NCBI GenBank assembly: GCA_964472035.1 | Contig: CAYYIT010000002.1 | Location: 44,809 to 108,808 of the forward strand | DNA from: UBA3855 sp964472035 | Lineage (GTDB): Bacteria; Bacillota; Clostridia; Oscillospirales; Ruminococcaceae | Length of the DNA stretch: 64,000 nucleotides | Direction: 5' to 3' | In this document: positions 43,274 to 50,482 of the stretch, one piece after another | Layout: the number at the start of each line of letters is the position of its first letter | How positions within the stretch are numbered: position 1 is the stretch's first letter | Made by a program: the position numbers and the translations under genes | The notes under the pieces: model-generated | What the model was told of the DNA's origin: nothing | The model's input: the letters and a program-made list of their open reading frames with translations, nothing else | Databases searched by the model: none

Positions 43274-43609
43274 CTATCGCGCAGAGGAGCGACGTGTTTC
43301 CGAAGTGGTCTCACGGTCGCCGCGCTGATCCCTTCTTGTGGATGTGGTGTGTTCGGATTCGGTGCTGCTGTCGGACATATCACCTGCAATATCACTGACA
43401 ATGGCCTCACCGCCGTCAATGACATCGCTGACAATGCCTTCGGCGTCACTGAGAAGACTGTCGGTCGGATCCACCGCGGACGGCATGCTCTCTGTACGAT
43501 CGGCAGCAGAATCCCGTGTGGAATCTTCCTTTGAACGGGTGCCGCAGCCAGTCATCAGTACCGCACAGCCGGCTGCAGCCAGAAGTGCAGTGACAAATCT
43601 CTGTTTCAT
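43274..43609 (-). CDS. small Ser/Asp-rich lipoprotein
   Basis: A 111-residue exported lipoprotein. The signal peptide ends in lipobox LMTGC, with lipidated Cys22. The mature part is almost entirely Ser, Thr, Asp and Arg, likely disordered, with a short VSDVIDGGEAIVSDI repeat-like amphipathic region. No enzymatic domain is visible. AAGGAGC precedes the ATG. Function unknown; it may be a cell-surface spacer or anchor. Confidence 0.75.
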   Translation of the reverse strand: MKQRFVTALLAAAGCAVLMTGCGTRSKEDSTRDSAADRTESMPSAVDPTDSLLSDAEGIVSDVIDGGEAIVSDIAGDMSDSSTESEHTTSTRRDQRGDRETTSETRRSSAR

Positions 43610-43797
43610 GAAAATGCTCCTTCCTCATTGGAATGACCGCTTAGCGCAATCGCTGCCTTACGGTTCGGTAGTAGTATGACCGTATTCGCACGAATTATTC
43701 CCCATGTGAATGATTACCATTTCACTTATCACTTTGTGCATAATGCATAAATCTGGCTTGCTGCAACTGTGTTGAATGATGAAAAACCACAAAACGC

Positions 43798-43826
43798 TTG
43801 AAAGAATACGCCTTTTGTGCTATAAT
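43798..43826 (+). promoter_or_regulatory. sigma-A promoter of the HD-domain gene
   Basis: TTGAAA, 17 bases, TATAAT, 30 bases before the ATG with AAAGGAGG between. Confidence 0.88.
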
Positions 43827-43856
43827 ATAAAAGTTGCAATAAAGGAGGAAGATGCC

Positions 43857-44441
43857 ATGAATGCCAAAGAACGCTTCATTGAAATTTACCGAACCCACAT
43901 CCAGCGTCCCGGTGCGCAGAAGCTGCTGGACTATCTGCTTTCGGACGACAGCGATTTTTTCACAGCACCGTGCAGCACCAGATTCCATGGCTCCCATGAA
44001 GGGGGCTTGGTCGAGCATAGTGTCAATGTGTATGAATGCCTCAAGGACTATCTGACACGTCCGCGTACCAAGGAACTGTACCACATGGATTACAGCGAGG
44101 AAACGATCGCGCTGGTGTCACTGCTCCATGATATCTGCAAGCTCAATTTCTACAAAACGGAGTACCGCAATGCCAAGAATGCGCAGGGTGTCTGGGAGAA
44201 GGTGCCGTATTACACGATCGATGATACTCTTCCCTATGGTCACGGCGAAAAATCCGTGTACATCATCTCGAGCTACATGCGTCTGACGCGTGAGGAGGCT
44301 TTCGCGATCCGCTATCATATGGGCTTTTCCGGTATTGAGGACAAGAATTCCATCGGGAGGGCATTCGAGATGTTCCCGCTTGCCTTTGCACTGAGCGTTG
44401 CCGATATGGAGGCAAGCTATTATCTGGAAGAACGGGGATAA
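43857..44441 (+). CDS. HD-domain hydrolase
   Basis: A 194-residue metal-dependent phosphohydrolase. His and Asp ligands of the HD superfamily appear in GGLVEHSVNV, SLLHDICKLNFY and the later IRYHMGFSG and SVADMEAS. The substrate is unknown; relatives act on nucleotides or cyclic nucleotides. AAAGGAGG decides the start at 43857 over an upstream ATG at 43776. It may share a transcript with the amylase that begins 66 bases downstream. Confidence 0.82.
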   Translation: MNAKERFIEIYRTHIQRPGAQKLLDYLLSDDSDFFTAPCSTRFHGSHEGGLVEHSVNVYECLKDYLTRPRTKELYHMDYSEETIALVSLLHDICKLNFYKTEYRNAKNAQGVWEKVPYYTIDDTLPYGHGEKSVYIISSYMRLTREEAFAIRYHMGFSGIEDKNSIGRAFEMFPLAFALSVADMEASYYLEERG

Positions 44442-44507
44442 ACGGAAGTTCCCCCGTACAGAAGGGACTCTGCCCCGTACTACTATCATTTTAAGGAGTT
44501 ATTTTTC

Positions 44508-46091
44508 ATGAGTTGGTTTGATCACGCAATTATCTATCATATTTATCCGCTGGGCTTCTGCGGTGCGCCGAAATTCAATGAGGGCGGCGAGCCGGTAAGA
44601 CGCCTTGAAAAGGTGCTGGAGTGGATCCCCCATCTGAAGGAAATGAACGTGGATGCCGTATACTTCGGCCCCGTTTTTGAATCCGTGGAGCATGGCTACG
44701 ATACCATCGATTACAAGATGATCGACCGTCGTCTCGGCGACAATGCCATGTTCAAGGAGATCTGCGAGAAGTTTCATGAGAACGGCATCCGCATCATTCT
44801 CGACGGTGTCTTCAATCATGTCGGCAGAAAATTCTGGGCGTTCACCGATATCCAGCAGAACGGACAGAACTCCCGTTACTGCAGCTGGTTCCAGAACCTC
44901 AACTTCGGCGGGCAGAGCCCCTGCGGCGACCCCTTCTGGTACGAGGGCTGGAACGGTCACTATAATCTTGTCAAGCTCAACCTCCAGAATCCCGAGGTCT
45001 GCAATTACCTCCTCGATGCTGTCGGCTATTGGATGGATGAATTCAAGATCGATGGTATCCGCTTTGATGCGGCGGACTGCATCGACTTCAATTTCTTTAA
45101 GAGCATCCGTCACTTCTGCAAGAGCCGCAACCCCGAATTCTGGCTCATGGGCGAGATCATCCACGGCGATTATAACCGCTGGGCAAATCCAGAAATGCTC
45201 GATTCCGTGACGAATTACGAGTGCTACAAGGGCATCTGGTCTTCTCACAACGACAAGAATTTCTACGAGATCGACTATTCCATCAACCGTCAGTCAGGTG
45301 CCAACGGCGGCATCTACCGCAATACCAACCTCTACACTTTCGTGGATAACCACGATGTGAACCGTCTGGCAAGTACCGTGACGGATCAGAGATACCTCCC
45401 GACCTGCTATACGCTCCTGTATACCATGCCCGGTATCCCGTCCGTTTATTACGGAAGTGAGTTCGGCATCCAGGGACGGCATGAGAACAATTCCGATGAC
45501 GGTCTGCGTCCCTGCCTTGATCTTGCTGCAATGCAGAATGAGAATACGCAGCTCTATCAGCATATCGTGAAGCTTGGCAGAATTTACAAGGCATACCCTG
45601 CCCTGCGTACGGGCTCCTACCATACCCTCCAGATCCGCAACCGCCAGATCCTGTTCTCCAAGGAGCTGGATGGCCAGACCGTCTATGTAGCACTGAATCT
45701 GGATGACCAGCCCTTTGATATGCAGTTCGGTACCCATTTCGGCATGCTCGTCGATGTGATGGGCGGCAATCAGGTGCATGTGGAAAACGGCAACGCCCAT
45801 ATCCATATGGAGCCGCATTCTTCCATGATCATCGTGCATGACGATATCGTCAATAACCAGCCCGAGCCGGAGCCGGTGGCAGTTCCCGTACCGCGCGAGG
45901 TGCATGAGGGCGAGCGCTACCGCCATTGCAAGGGCGGCCTGTACACCGTGCTTGCCGTTGCAACGCATACGGAGACCATGGAAGAGATGGTCGTATACCG
46001 CAGCGATGAAAACGGCAGTGTCTGGGTAAGACCCAAGTCCATGTTCCTCGACAAGAGGGGCGATGTGGACAGATTCACAAAGCTTGACTAA
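44508..46091 (+). CDS. GH13 alpha-amylase-family glucosidase fused to a C-terminal DUF1653 domain
   Basis: A 527-residue cytosolic protein without signal peptide. The GH13 barrel spans about residues 1-360: DGVFNHVG (region I), GIRFDAADCID with the nucleophile Asp (II), LMGEIIHGD with the acid/base Glu (III) and FVDNHDVNR (IV). A beta-sandwich follows to about 440. After a Pro/Glu linker (EPEPVAVPVP), residues 460-515 form a DUF1653 domain (GERYRHCKGGLYTV, then WVRPKSMFL). Probable role is intracellular maltodextrin breakdown. DUF1653 is usually a free-standing small protein of unknown role; this fusion is unusual. AAGGAGT precedes the ATG. Confidence 0.88.
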   Translation: MSWFDHAIIYHIYPLGFCGAPKFNEGGEPVRRLEKVLEWIPHLKEMNVDAVYFGPVFESVEHGYDTIDYKMIDRRLGDNAMFKEICEKFHENGIRIILDGVFNHVGRKFWAFTDIQQNGQNSRYCSWFQNLNFGGQSPCGDPFWYEGWNGHYNLVKLNLQNPEVCNYLLDAVGYWMDEFKIDGIRFDAADCIDFNFFKSIRHFCKSRNPEFWLMGEIIHGDYNRWANPEMLDSVTNYECYKGIWSSHNDKNFYEIDYSINRQSGANGGIYRNTNLYTFVDNHDVNRLASTVTDQRYLPTCYTLLYTMPGIPSVYYGSEFGIQGRHENNSDDGLRPCLDLAAMQNENTQLYQHIVKLGRIYKAYPALRTGSYHTLQIRNRQILFSKELDGQTVYVALNLDDQPFDMQFGTHFGMLVDVMGGNQVHVENGNAHIHMEPHSSMIIVHDDIVNNQPEPEPVAVPVPREVHEGERYRHCKGGLYTVLAVATHTETMEEMVVYRSDENGSVWVRPKSMFLDKRGDVDRFTKLD

Positions 46092-46100
46092 TACAACAAT

Positions 46101-46125
46101 GCCCTGCTTATCCGGTAAGCAGGGC
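46101..46125. terminator. bidirectional hairpin terminator
   Basis: GCCCTGCTTA and its exact complement around a 5-base loop, between the convergent amylase and anti-sigma genes. Confidence 0.75.
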
Positions 46126-46133
46126 AATTCTCA

Positions 46134-47324
46134 TCAGAACAAATTCAGGATCATTTCTTCGATTTCCGCAGGAACGTCGCCGTTTCTGCCGATGATGACG
46201 GATTCTTCCTCATCGGTGACATAGAGGTCGTAATCGTAAAAGGCGAAATTGCGCTCCATGATGCAGCTGTCACCCGTCTGCGGATTGGCGAATTCAAACC
46301 AGACCTTGTACATCCACCAGCCGCGCTCCTCATCAAAGGCATCCACGGAGTATATCGCATCCTTCGGTGCCCAGCCGGCTTCCATCATGGCGCGTACATC
46401 ATCCTTGAGACGCTGGCTGAAGCTCACATCCGGATCATCCATATCGGGATATTCTCTGAAGAAGAGTCCCCAGGCTGTCGTGCTTTCCGGAATTTCTCCC
46501 GTTTCGGCAAAAGCCTGGTATTTTCCCTTTGTGGAATACCGAAGAATGATATCCAGAATGATCTCATCCGGAGGAAGCTTGTTGGAAACAAAGTAATGCT
46601 GCATTGCCTCCTCGCTCTTTTCACTGGGGTATTCATAAATGATATACTGATCGTTGACGATTTTCTGGAAGTCCAGTGTCAGAAGGAGTGTGTCGCCTTC
46701 ATAAAAGCCGTAGCAGTAGTAGTAGCTCACATGGGGGCTTACGTCTTCCTGTTCAGAGACTTTCGGTGTATAATCGGCATACTCCAGCTTGACTTTGATA
46801 TCTCTGCCTTCAAAGTAATACGCATAGGCATCATCCATCTGCTGCTTGAGAAAATCCTTGTAGCTGTCCAGATTCTCGAATTCCGTCGTCTTCAGTGCGT
46901 ACAGATCCGCATAACTGAAGTTCATGACATCGAGCAGCGCTTGTGTGTTGCCCTTTGTCAGATCCCTTGTGAGTTTGTTGAGCTTTATGACATCCGAAAT
47001 GGAAGAGAAACTCGGGTAACGGTTGAAAAATTCATTGTAGCCGAGAAAGCCGCTTCCGATCAGAAGGATGCCCAGGATCACGCTCAGAACGATTGCAGTG
47101 ACTTTGCGGCGCTTGAGCTTCTTGCGCATTTTTTTCATGGGCTTGATTTCGGCTTTGTCGGCAGTTTCTTGTTCCGCAGGCTGGAGCTGCGTGCGGAAAT
47201 GCTCGAGCTGCTTTGCGCAGTCGGGACACTCCTTGATATGGGTTTCGAGTTCTGCCGCGGTCTCTTCGGAGCAAAGCCCATCCGCATAGAGCGGCAGCAG
47301 ATCCTTTGCAATCGTACATTTCAT
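46134..47324 (-). CDS. zinc-finger anti-sigma factor with large extracellular domain
   Basis: A 396-residue membrane protein directly after an ECF sigma gene. The N-terminal cytosolic part carries the HIKECPDC zinc-anti-sigma motif (HxxxCxxC) near residue 35. One membrane segment (about 75-97, VTAIVLSVILGILLIGSGFLG) leads to a large extracellular domain of about 290 residues of unknown fold. It is expected to hold the sigma factor until an envelope signal is sensed. Start at 47324 follows AAAGGAAC; an upstream ATG at 47345 is possible. Confidence 0.85.
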   Translation of the reverse strand: MKCTIAKDLLPLYADGLCSEETAAELETHIKECPDCAKQLEHFRTQLQPAEQETADKAEIKPMKKMRKKLKRRKVTAIVLSVILGILLIGSGFLGYNEFFNRYPSFSSISDVIKLNKLTRDLTKGNTQALLDVMNFSYADLYALKTTEFENLDSYKDFLKQQMDDAYAYYFEGRDIKVKLEYADYTPKVSEQEDVSPHVSYYYCYGFYEGDTLLLTLDFQKIVNDQYIIYEYPSEKSEEAMQHYFVSNKLPPDEIILDIILRYSTKGKYQAFAETGEIPESTTAWGLFFREYPDMDDPDVSFSQRLKDDVRAMMEAGWAPKDAIYSVDAFDEERGWWMYKVWFEFANPQTGDSCIMERNFAFYDYDLYVTDEEESVIIGRNGDVPAEIEEMILNLF

Positions 47325-47341
47325 ATGTATCACAGTTCCTT

Positions 47342-47848
47342 TCATTTCTTAGTTGGATCGTTCTCCATTATGCGCAGCACCATGTCCTTGCTGCGCAGGA
47401 AGGTGACGCGTCCCCAGGCTTCCGATTTCTGGAAGGTCAATGCGATCTCCCGAAAGGGCAGCTCCGCATAGACCCGCAGAAGAAAGACCTCCTTGTAGGG
47501 TTCCGGCAGCTGGTGAACTGCCGCGCGGATCGCCCTTGCGGTCTCTGCATCCTCCAGTCTCTCTTCAAGGGAGGGCGCGTTGGTCTCGCGCAGATCCTCA
47601 CGAAGTGCCGAGGTGGGATGACGCTGTTTCTTCCGGAGATGATCATAGTAGGTGTTTTTTGCGATCTGACAAAGCCATGAGGTCAGTTTGCAGCGCTGAT
47701 CAAACGTTTCACTCTTTTCGATCGCTTTCAGGAATGTATCCTGCAGGATATCCTCTGCAAGATCGGGGTCGCCGCACAGCCTGATCAGAAACTGGTATAC
47801 CATCTGTGCGTGCTGCTCATAGATTGCTTCAAAGCTGAGGTCCGCCAT
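47342..47848 (-). CDS. ECF RNA polymerase sigma factor
   Basis: A 168-residue group IV sigma factor. Region 2 shows DPDLAEDILQDTFLKAI and the DNA-melting FDQRCKLTSWLCQIAKN; region 4 has LPEPYKEVFLLRVYAELPFREIA with the helix-turn-helix. AAGGAGGG before 47848 decides the start. It is immediately followed by its anti-sigma gene, and the upstream region contains an ECF-type promoter, suggesting positive autoregulation. Confidence 0.93.
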   Translation of the reverse strand: MADLSFEAIYEQHAQMVYQFLIRLCGDPDLAEDILQDTFLKAIEKSETFDQRCKLTSWLCQIAKNTYYDHLRKKQRHPTSALREDLRETNAPSLEERLEDAETARAIRAAVHQLPEPYKEVFLLRVYAELPFREIALTFQKSEAWGRVTFLRSKDMVLRIMENDPTKK

Positions 47849-47871
47849 CCGTTTCCCTCCTTTCACTTCAT

Positions 47872-47899
47872 TAGACGTTCCTTATTCTGAAACGTTACA
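47872..47899 (-). promoter_or_regulatory. ECF-type promoter ahead of the sigma gene
   Basis: On the minus strand TGTAAC, 16 bases, CGTCTA, matching the Gram-positive ECF pattern (AAC in the -35, CGT in the -10). It lies 24 bases before the sigma start, so the sigma factor probably drives its own gene. Confidence 0.7.
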
Positions 47900-47923
47900 A
47901 AAAACAAAAAAGTTTTCAGTATT

Positions 47924-47952
47924 ATTCTATCATACTCCGGAAGATCTGGCAA
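47924..47952 (-). promoter_or_regulatory. sigma-A promoter ahead of the ECF sigma gene
   Basis: On the minus strand TTGCCA, 17 bases, TAGAAT, upstream of the ECF-type promoter; probably gives basal expression. Confidence 0.65.
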
Positions 47953-47984
47953 TAGGGTATTTTCTCATGTGTTCAGTGAGAAAA

Positions 47985-48022
47985 AAACTTCCTCCCCACC
48001 ATGCGGTGGAGGGAGGAAGTTT
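47985..48022 (-). terminator. strong terminator of the Asn/Gln-rich peptide gene
   Basis: AAACTTCCTCCC pairs with GGGAGGAAGTTT, extended by CACC/GGTG, followed on the minus strand by seven T. Confidence 0.9.
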
Positions 48023-48038
48023 GGTGCTCCTTGCAGTC

Positions 48039-48185
48039 TTAGTTATTGAAGGAGTCGTTCTTCTTGTTCTGAGAATTCTGGCTGTTTCTGTTCTGAGAAT
48101 TCTGGCTGTTCTTGTTCTGAGAATTCTGGCTGTTCTTGTTCTGGGAATTCTGATTGTTCCTGTTCTGAGAATTCTGATTGCTCAT
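48039..48185 (-). CDS. Asn/Gln/Ser-rich tandem-repeat peptide
   Basis: A 48-residue peptide made almost only of Asn, Gln, Ser, Lys and Arg in octapeptide units of the form NSQNSQNK, with a short KKNDSFNN end. No signal peptide. TTGGAGCG lies 8 bases before the ATG at 48185, and a strong terminator follows, so it looks like a real gene. The repeat period (24 bases) keeps all frames open, so alternative frames are artefacts; the chosen one has the ribosome binding site. Function unknown. Low-complexity Asn/Gln peptides occur among small spore or surface proteins, but no family is recognised. Confidence 0.6.
   Translation of the reverse strand: MSNQNSQNRNNQNSQNKNSQNSQNKNSQNSQNRNSQNSQNKKNDSFNN
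48066..48185. repeat. five-unit 24-bp minisatellite
   Basis: Five consecutive 24-base units start at 48066, 48090, 48114, 48138 and 48162, each containing GAATTCTG; units 2 and 3 are identical and the others differ at a few bases. The array occupies the first 40 codons of the Asn/Gln-rich peptide gene and ends exactly at its start codon. Confidence 0.92.
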
Positions 48186-48337
48186 GTTCATCGCTCCAAT
48201 CTCCGCACATCCCGGTACATCCATCGTCGGAATGTGCGGTGTTCCGAGTATGATATACCGTCGGAACAGTTGGATTTGCTCCGTCCCTGATAGTATTGCC
48301 GATGAAAATGAAATTATGCAGACGGCGATTTTTCAAT

Positions 48338-48676
48338 TTAATTTTGAGGGAGATACTCCGTTGCCTCAGTGAGCGGTTCGGTGGTTTCTTCCATGTCCGG
48401 TTCCACCACAACGGGTTTTCCGGGGTGGAAATTGTTCTGATGGTCTCTGAGACTCAGGATCGAGAACAATCCCACGGCGCACACCGCCGTGCATGCCGCT
48501 GCATAGAGAAAAAAACGTCGGAACGTGCGCTTCGGTGCCGGCGCGACACCCGTGGCCTCGTCATCCTCTTCCTCATGAAAGTCCTTCTGGTAGAGATCCT
48601 GTTTCATATGCTCCACAAGATCTTCGGGAGCATGGATGCTGTCAAATGTATTCTTAATGTCCCTGCGTAAACTCAT
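48338..48676 (-). CDS. putative anti-sigma/membrane partner of the second ECF sigma factor
   Basis: A 112-residue protein with a charged cytosolic N-terminal half, one membrane segment (about residues 55-75, FFLYAAACTAVCAVGLFSIL) and a short acidic extracellular tail. No zinc motif is visible. The ATG overlaps the preceding sigma-factor stop (ATGA), so the pair is coupled, which suggests an anti-sigma role; this is inference from position. Confidence 0.65.
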   Translation of the reverse strand: MSLRRDIKNTFDSIHAPEDLVEHMKQDLYQKDFHEEEDDEATGVAPAPKRTFRRFFLYAAACTAVCAVGLFSILSLRDHQNNFHPGKPVVVEPDMEETTEPLTEATEYLPQN

Positions 48677-49212
48677 TTCCGATACCCTCCCAGTTTCTTT
48701 TCCAGTTTTTTGCGTCCTCTGGACAGCCGCTGTGCAACGGCAGCCTCGCTGCTGCAGAGGATCTTGCTGATCTGCCGGATGGAATAATCCTCGTAGTAAT
48801 ACAGATAGATCACGATCCGGTACTTCTCCGGCAAGCCAAGCACCGCTTCCAGCACCTCAGAATGCTCCTCTGGCGCTTCACTTTCTGCGAAGACTGCAAT
48901 ATCTGCTGAAGTCCTCCGGCTGTGCCATGCACTGCGCAGAAGGTTCTTCCCCTCGTTGATCGTCACGCGCAGAAACCACGCTTTTTCATGCTCATCGCTC
49001 TCAAAAGAGGGATGGGTCTTGAAATACTTCAGGAACACGTCCTGCATGATGTCTTCCGCATCCGCAAAATTCCTAACTGCCGTCAGAGCTGTGCGATAGA
49101 CCATATCCTTGTATTTATCGATGACAGCGTAGGAAACGCCCGTCATCATGATCGGCTGCTGCCTGCCGATTTCGACATTGGATGGAAATTCCTGTTCGTT
49201 CATCGTCAGCAT
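48673..49212 (-). CDS. ECF RNA polymerase sigma factor (second)
   Basis: A 179-residue group IV sigma factor. Region 2 has NFADAEDIMQDVFLKYFK and HEKAWFLRVTINEGKNLLRS; region 4 has LPEKYRIVIYLYYYEDYSIRQIA-like helix-turn-helix text (actual DYSIRQISKILCSS). The start at 49212 gives a normal length, with AAGGGCGG as a modest ribosome binding site; the open frame continues far upstream without support. Promoter at 49343-49371. Targets unknown. Confidence 0.88.
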   Translation of the reverse strand: MLTMNEQEFPSNVEIGRQQPIMMTGVSYAVIDKYKDMVYRTALTAVRNFADAEDIMQDVFLKYFKTHPSFESDEHEKAWFLRVTINEGKNLLRSAWHSRRTSADIAVFAESEAPEEHSEVLEAVLGLPEKYRIVIYLYYYEDYSIRQISKILCSSEAAVAQRLSRGRKKLEKKLGGYRK

Positions 49213-49342
49213 GTTCGGATCCCGCCCTTCATTTGGTCTTTGCTTATCATACAACTGAACGCCTTGATTTCTGACAGCTTTTTTGAAAAACGGCAGATTG
49301 CACAAATGGGATCGGTTTTCTATGTGCATCCTGTTTAATTCC

Positions 49343-49371
49343 ATGATACCATATCGTGCCATGAAAGTCAA
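49343..49371 (-). promoter_or_regulatory. sigma-A promoter of the second ECF sigma gene
   Basis: On the minus strand TTGACT, 17 bases, TATCAT. The leader to the chosen ATG is about 125 bases. Confidence 0.78.
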
Positions 49372-49379
49372 CCGCGGAC

Positions 49380-49408
49380 TTGAAAATGGCATAGCAATAT
49401 GGTATAAT
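49380..49408 (+). promoter_or_regulatory. sigma-A promoter of the GNAT-YcxB fusion gene
   Basis: TTGAAA, 17 bases, TATAAT. It is back-to-back with the promoter of the ECF sigma gene. Confidence 0.85.
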
Positions 49409-49441
49409 GTAGAAGAACATAGAACGAAGGGAGGCACAGCC

Positions 49442-50443
49442 ATGCAGATCATGATGGAAACCGCAGCGGACCGCGACGCGATCGAAGCGTTCCTGTCCAT
49501 GGAAGAGCAGGGATGTTCCGAAGCACTTGCACTGCGGCGGGAGGGGAGAACCGTGTGTTCCCTGACTGCCAAAACGGAGGACGGTGCGATCGTCGGCTAT
49601 CTCCACGCCTGCGAAATAGATGCTGTCGGCAGTACGCAGCTTCTGCTGACCTGCTGCGTTGTGCAGCCCGAATACCGCAAGCAGGGGATCGGACGGAAGC
49701 TTCTTGCGATGGCCCATGAATTTGCCGAAAAACAGGGGTACGGCTGGCTGTTTGCCGTAGATGACACGGGTTTTCTCGAAGCAAAGGCCGGATACAGACC
49801 GGCAGCCTTTTCCGGCTTTATGCCGCCGGATTTCCGCGCGCAGCCGGAAAGCTATCTTGTCTACCAGCTCAGTCCGAAGGCACCGGAGCTGCGCGGATAT
49901 GTGACATATCCGGAGGCACTTGGCGTACGGAAACCCGAGGTGTTTTTTGCGATCCGCACCACCATGGATCTCAAGGAATACGAACATGCAGTTCTGAGTA
50001 CACGTCTGCGCAAGCGGATCTTCGAACGCGCAGTACTGATCCTTGCCATGATCATATGCGGCATTGCGGCTGTCTGGAGACAGCGGCTCGAGATCCTGCT
50101 GGCGCTTGTTCCGCTGAGCATTCTTCTGTACCGCAGCATTGTCGATCCGGCACGCTTTGCAGTGACACAGGTCGAAAAGATCAGACGTTCCTTCGGCGGC
50201 AGCGACATTGAAAGCTTTTACTTCTTCACAGAGGACGGCATTGCCCAGTACCATCCGAACACCCGTGGCTGCTCCCTGCAGTTTTATCAGAACATGACGC
50301 AGCTCTATCTGAAGGATACCTTCCTTTTTCTCTGTAACGATGCGGCAAAAGGGCTGTTCCTCATGTACCGTGACATTCCCGACAGGGATGCACTGATCGG
50401 TTTTCTGAAACAGGTGATCCCGGATCTCCGCATTCGCCGATAA
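49442..50443 (+). CDS. GNAT acetyltransferase fused to a YcxB-like membrane domain
   Basis: A 333-residue protein. Residues 1-140 form a GNAT fold; the acetyl-CoA loop is CCVVQPEYRKQGIGRKLL. A linker leads to two membrane segments (about 198-235: VLILAMIICGIAAVW and ILLALVPLSILLYRS), and a C-terminal domain (about 245-333, with FYFFTEDGIAQYH and LKDTFLFLCN) resembles the YcxB-like family. YcxB-like proteins are of unknown function and normally not attached to GNAT. AAGGGAGG precedes the ATG at 49442. Confidence 0.72.
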   Translation: MQIMMETAADRDAIEAFLSMEEQGCSEALALRREGRTVCSLTAKTEDGAIVGYLHACEIDAVGSTQLLLTCCVVQPEYRKQGIGRKLLAMAHEFAEKQGYGWLFAVDDTGFLEAKAGYRPAAFSGFMPPDFRAQPESYLVYQLSPKAPELRGYVTYPEALGVRKPEVFFAIRTTMDLKEYEHAVLSTRLRKRIFERAVLILAMIICGIAAVWRQRLEILLALVPLSILLYRSIVDPARFAVTQVEKIRRSFGGSDIESFYFFTEDGIAQYHPNTRGCSLQFYQNMTQLYLKDTFLFLCNDAAKGLFLMYRDIPDRDALIGFLKQVIPDLRIRR

Positions 50444-50446
50444 AAA

Positions 50447-50477
50447 ACGCCCTCCCGGTTATCTTCCGGGAGGGCGT
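50447..50477. terminator. bidirectional hairpin terminator
   Basis: ACGCCCTCCCGG and its exact complement around a 7-base loop; the minus strand has a six-T run right after it, serving the ABC-F gene that ends at 50483. Confidence 0.9.
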
Positions 50478-50482
50478 AATTG

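Noticed and set aside
48066..48185. Tandem repeats as a CRISPR array
   Set aside because: The 24-base units are directly adjacent without spacers and lie within a coding frame, so this is a minisatellite, not a CRISPR. No other CRISPR-like array was seen in the window.
48043..48411. 122-codon minus-strand frame reading the repeat as EQEQPEFS units
   Set aside because: It lacks a ribosome binding site at its start and is open only because the 24-base period keeps all frames free of stops. The 48-codon frame has the ribosome binding site.
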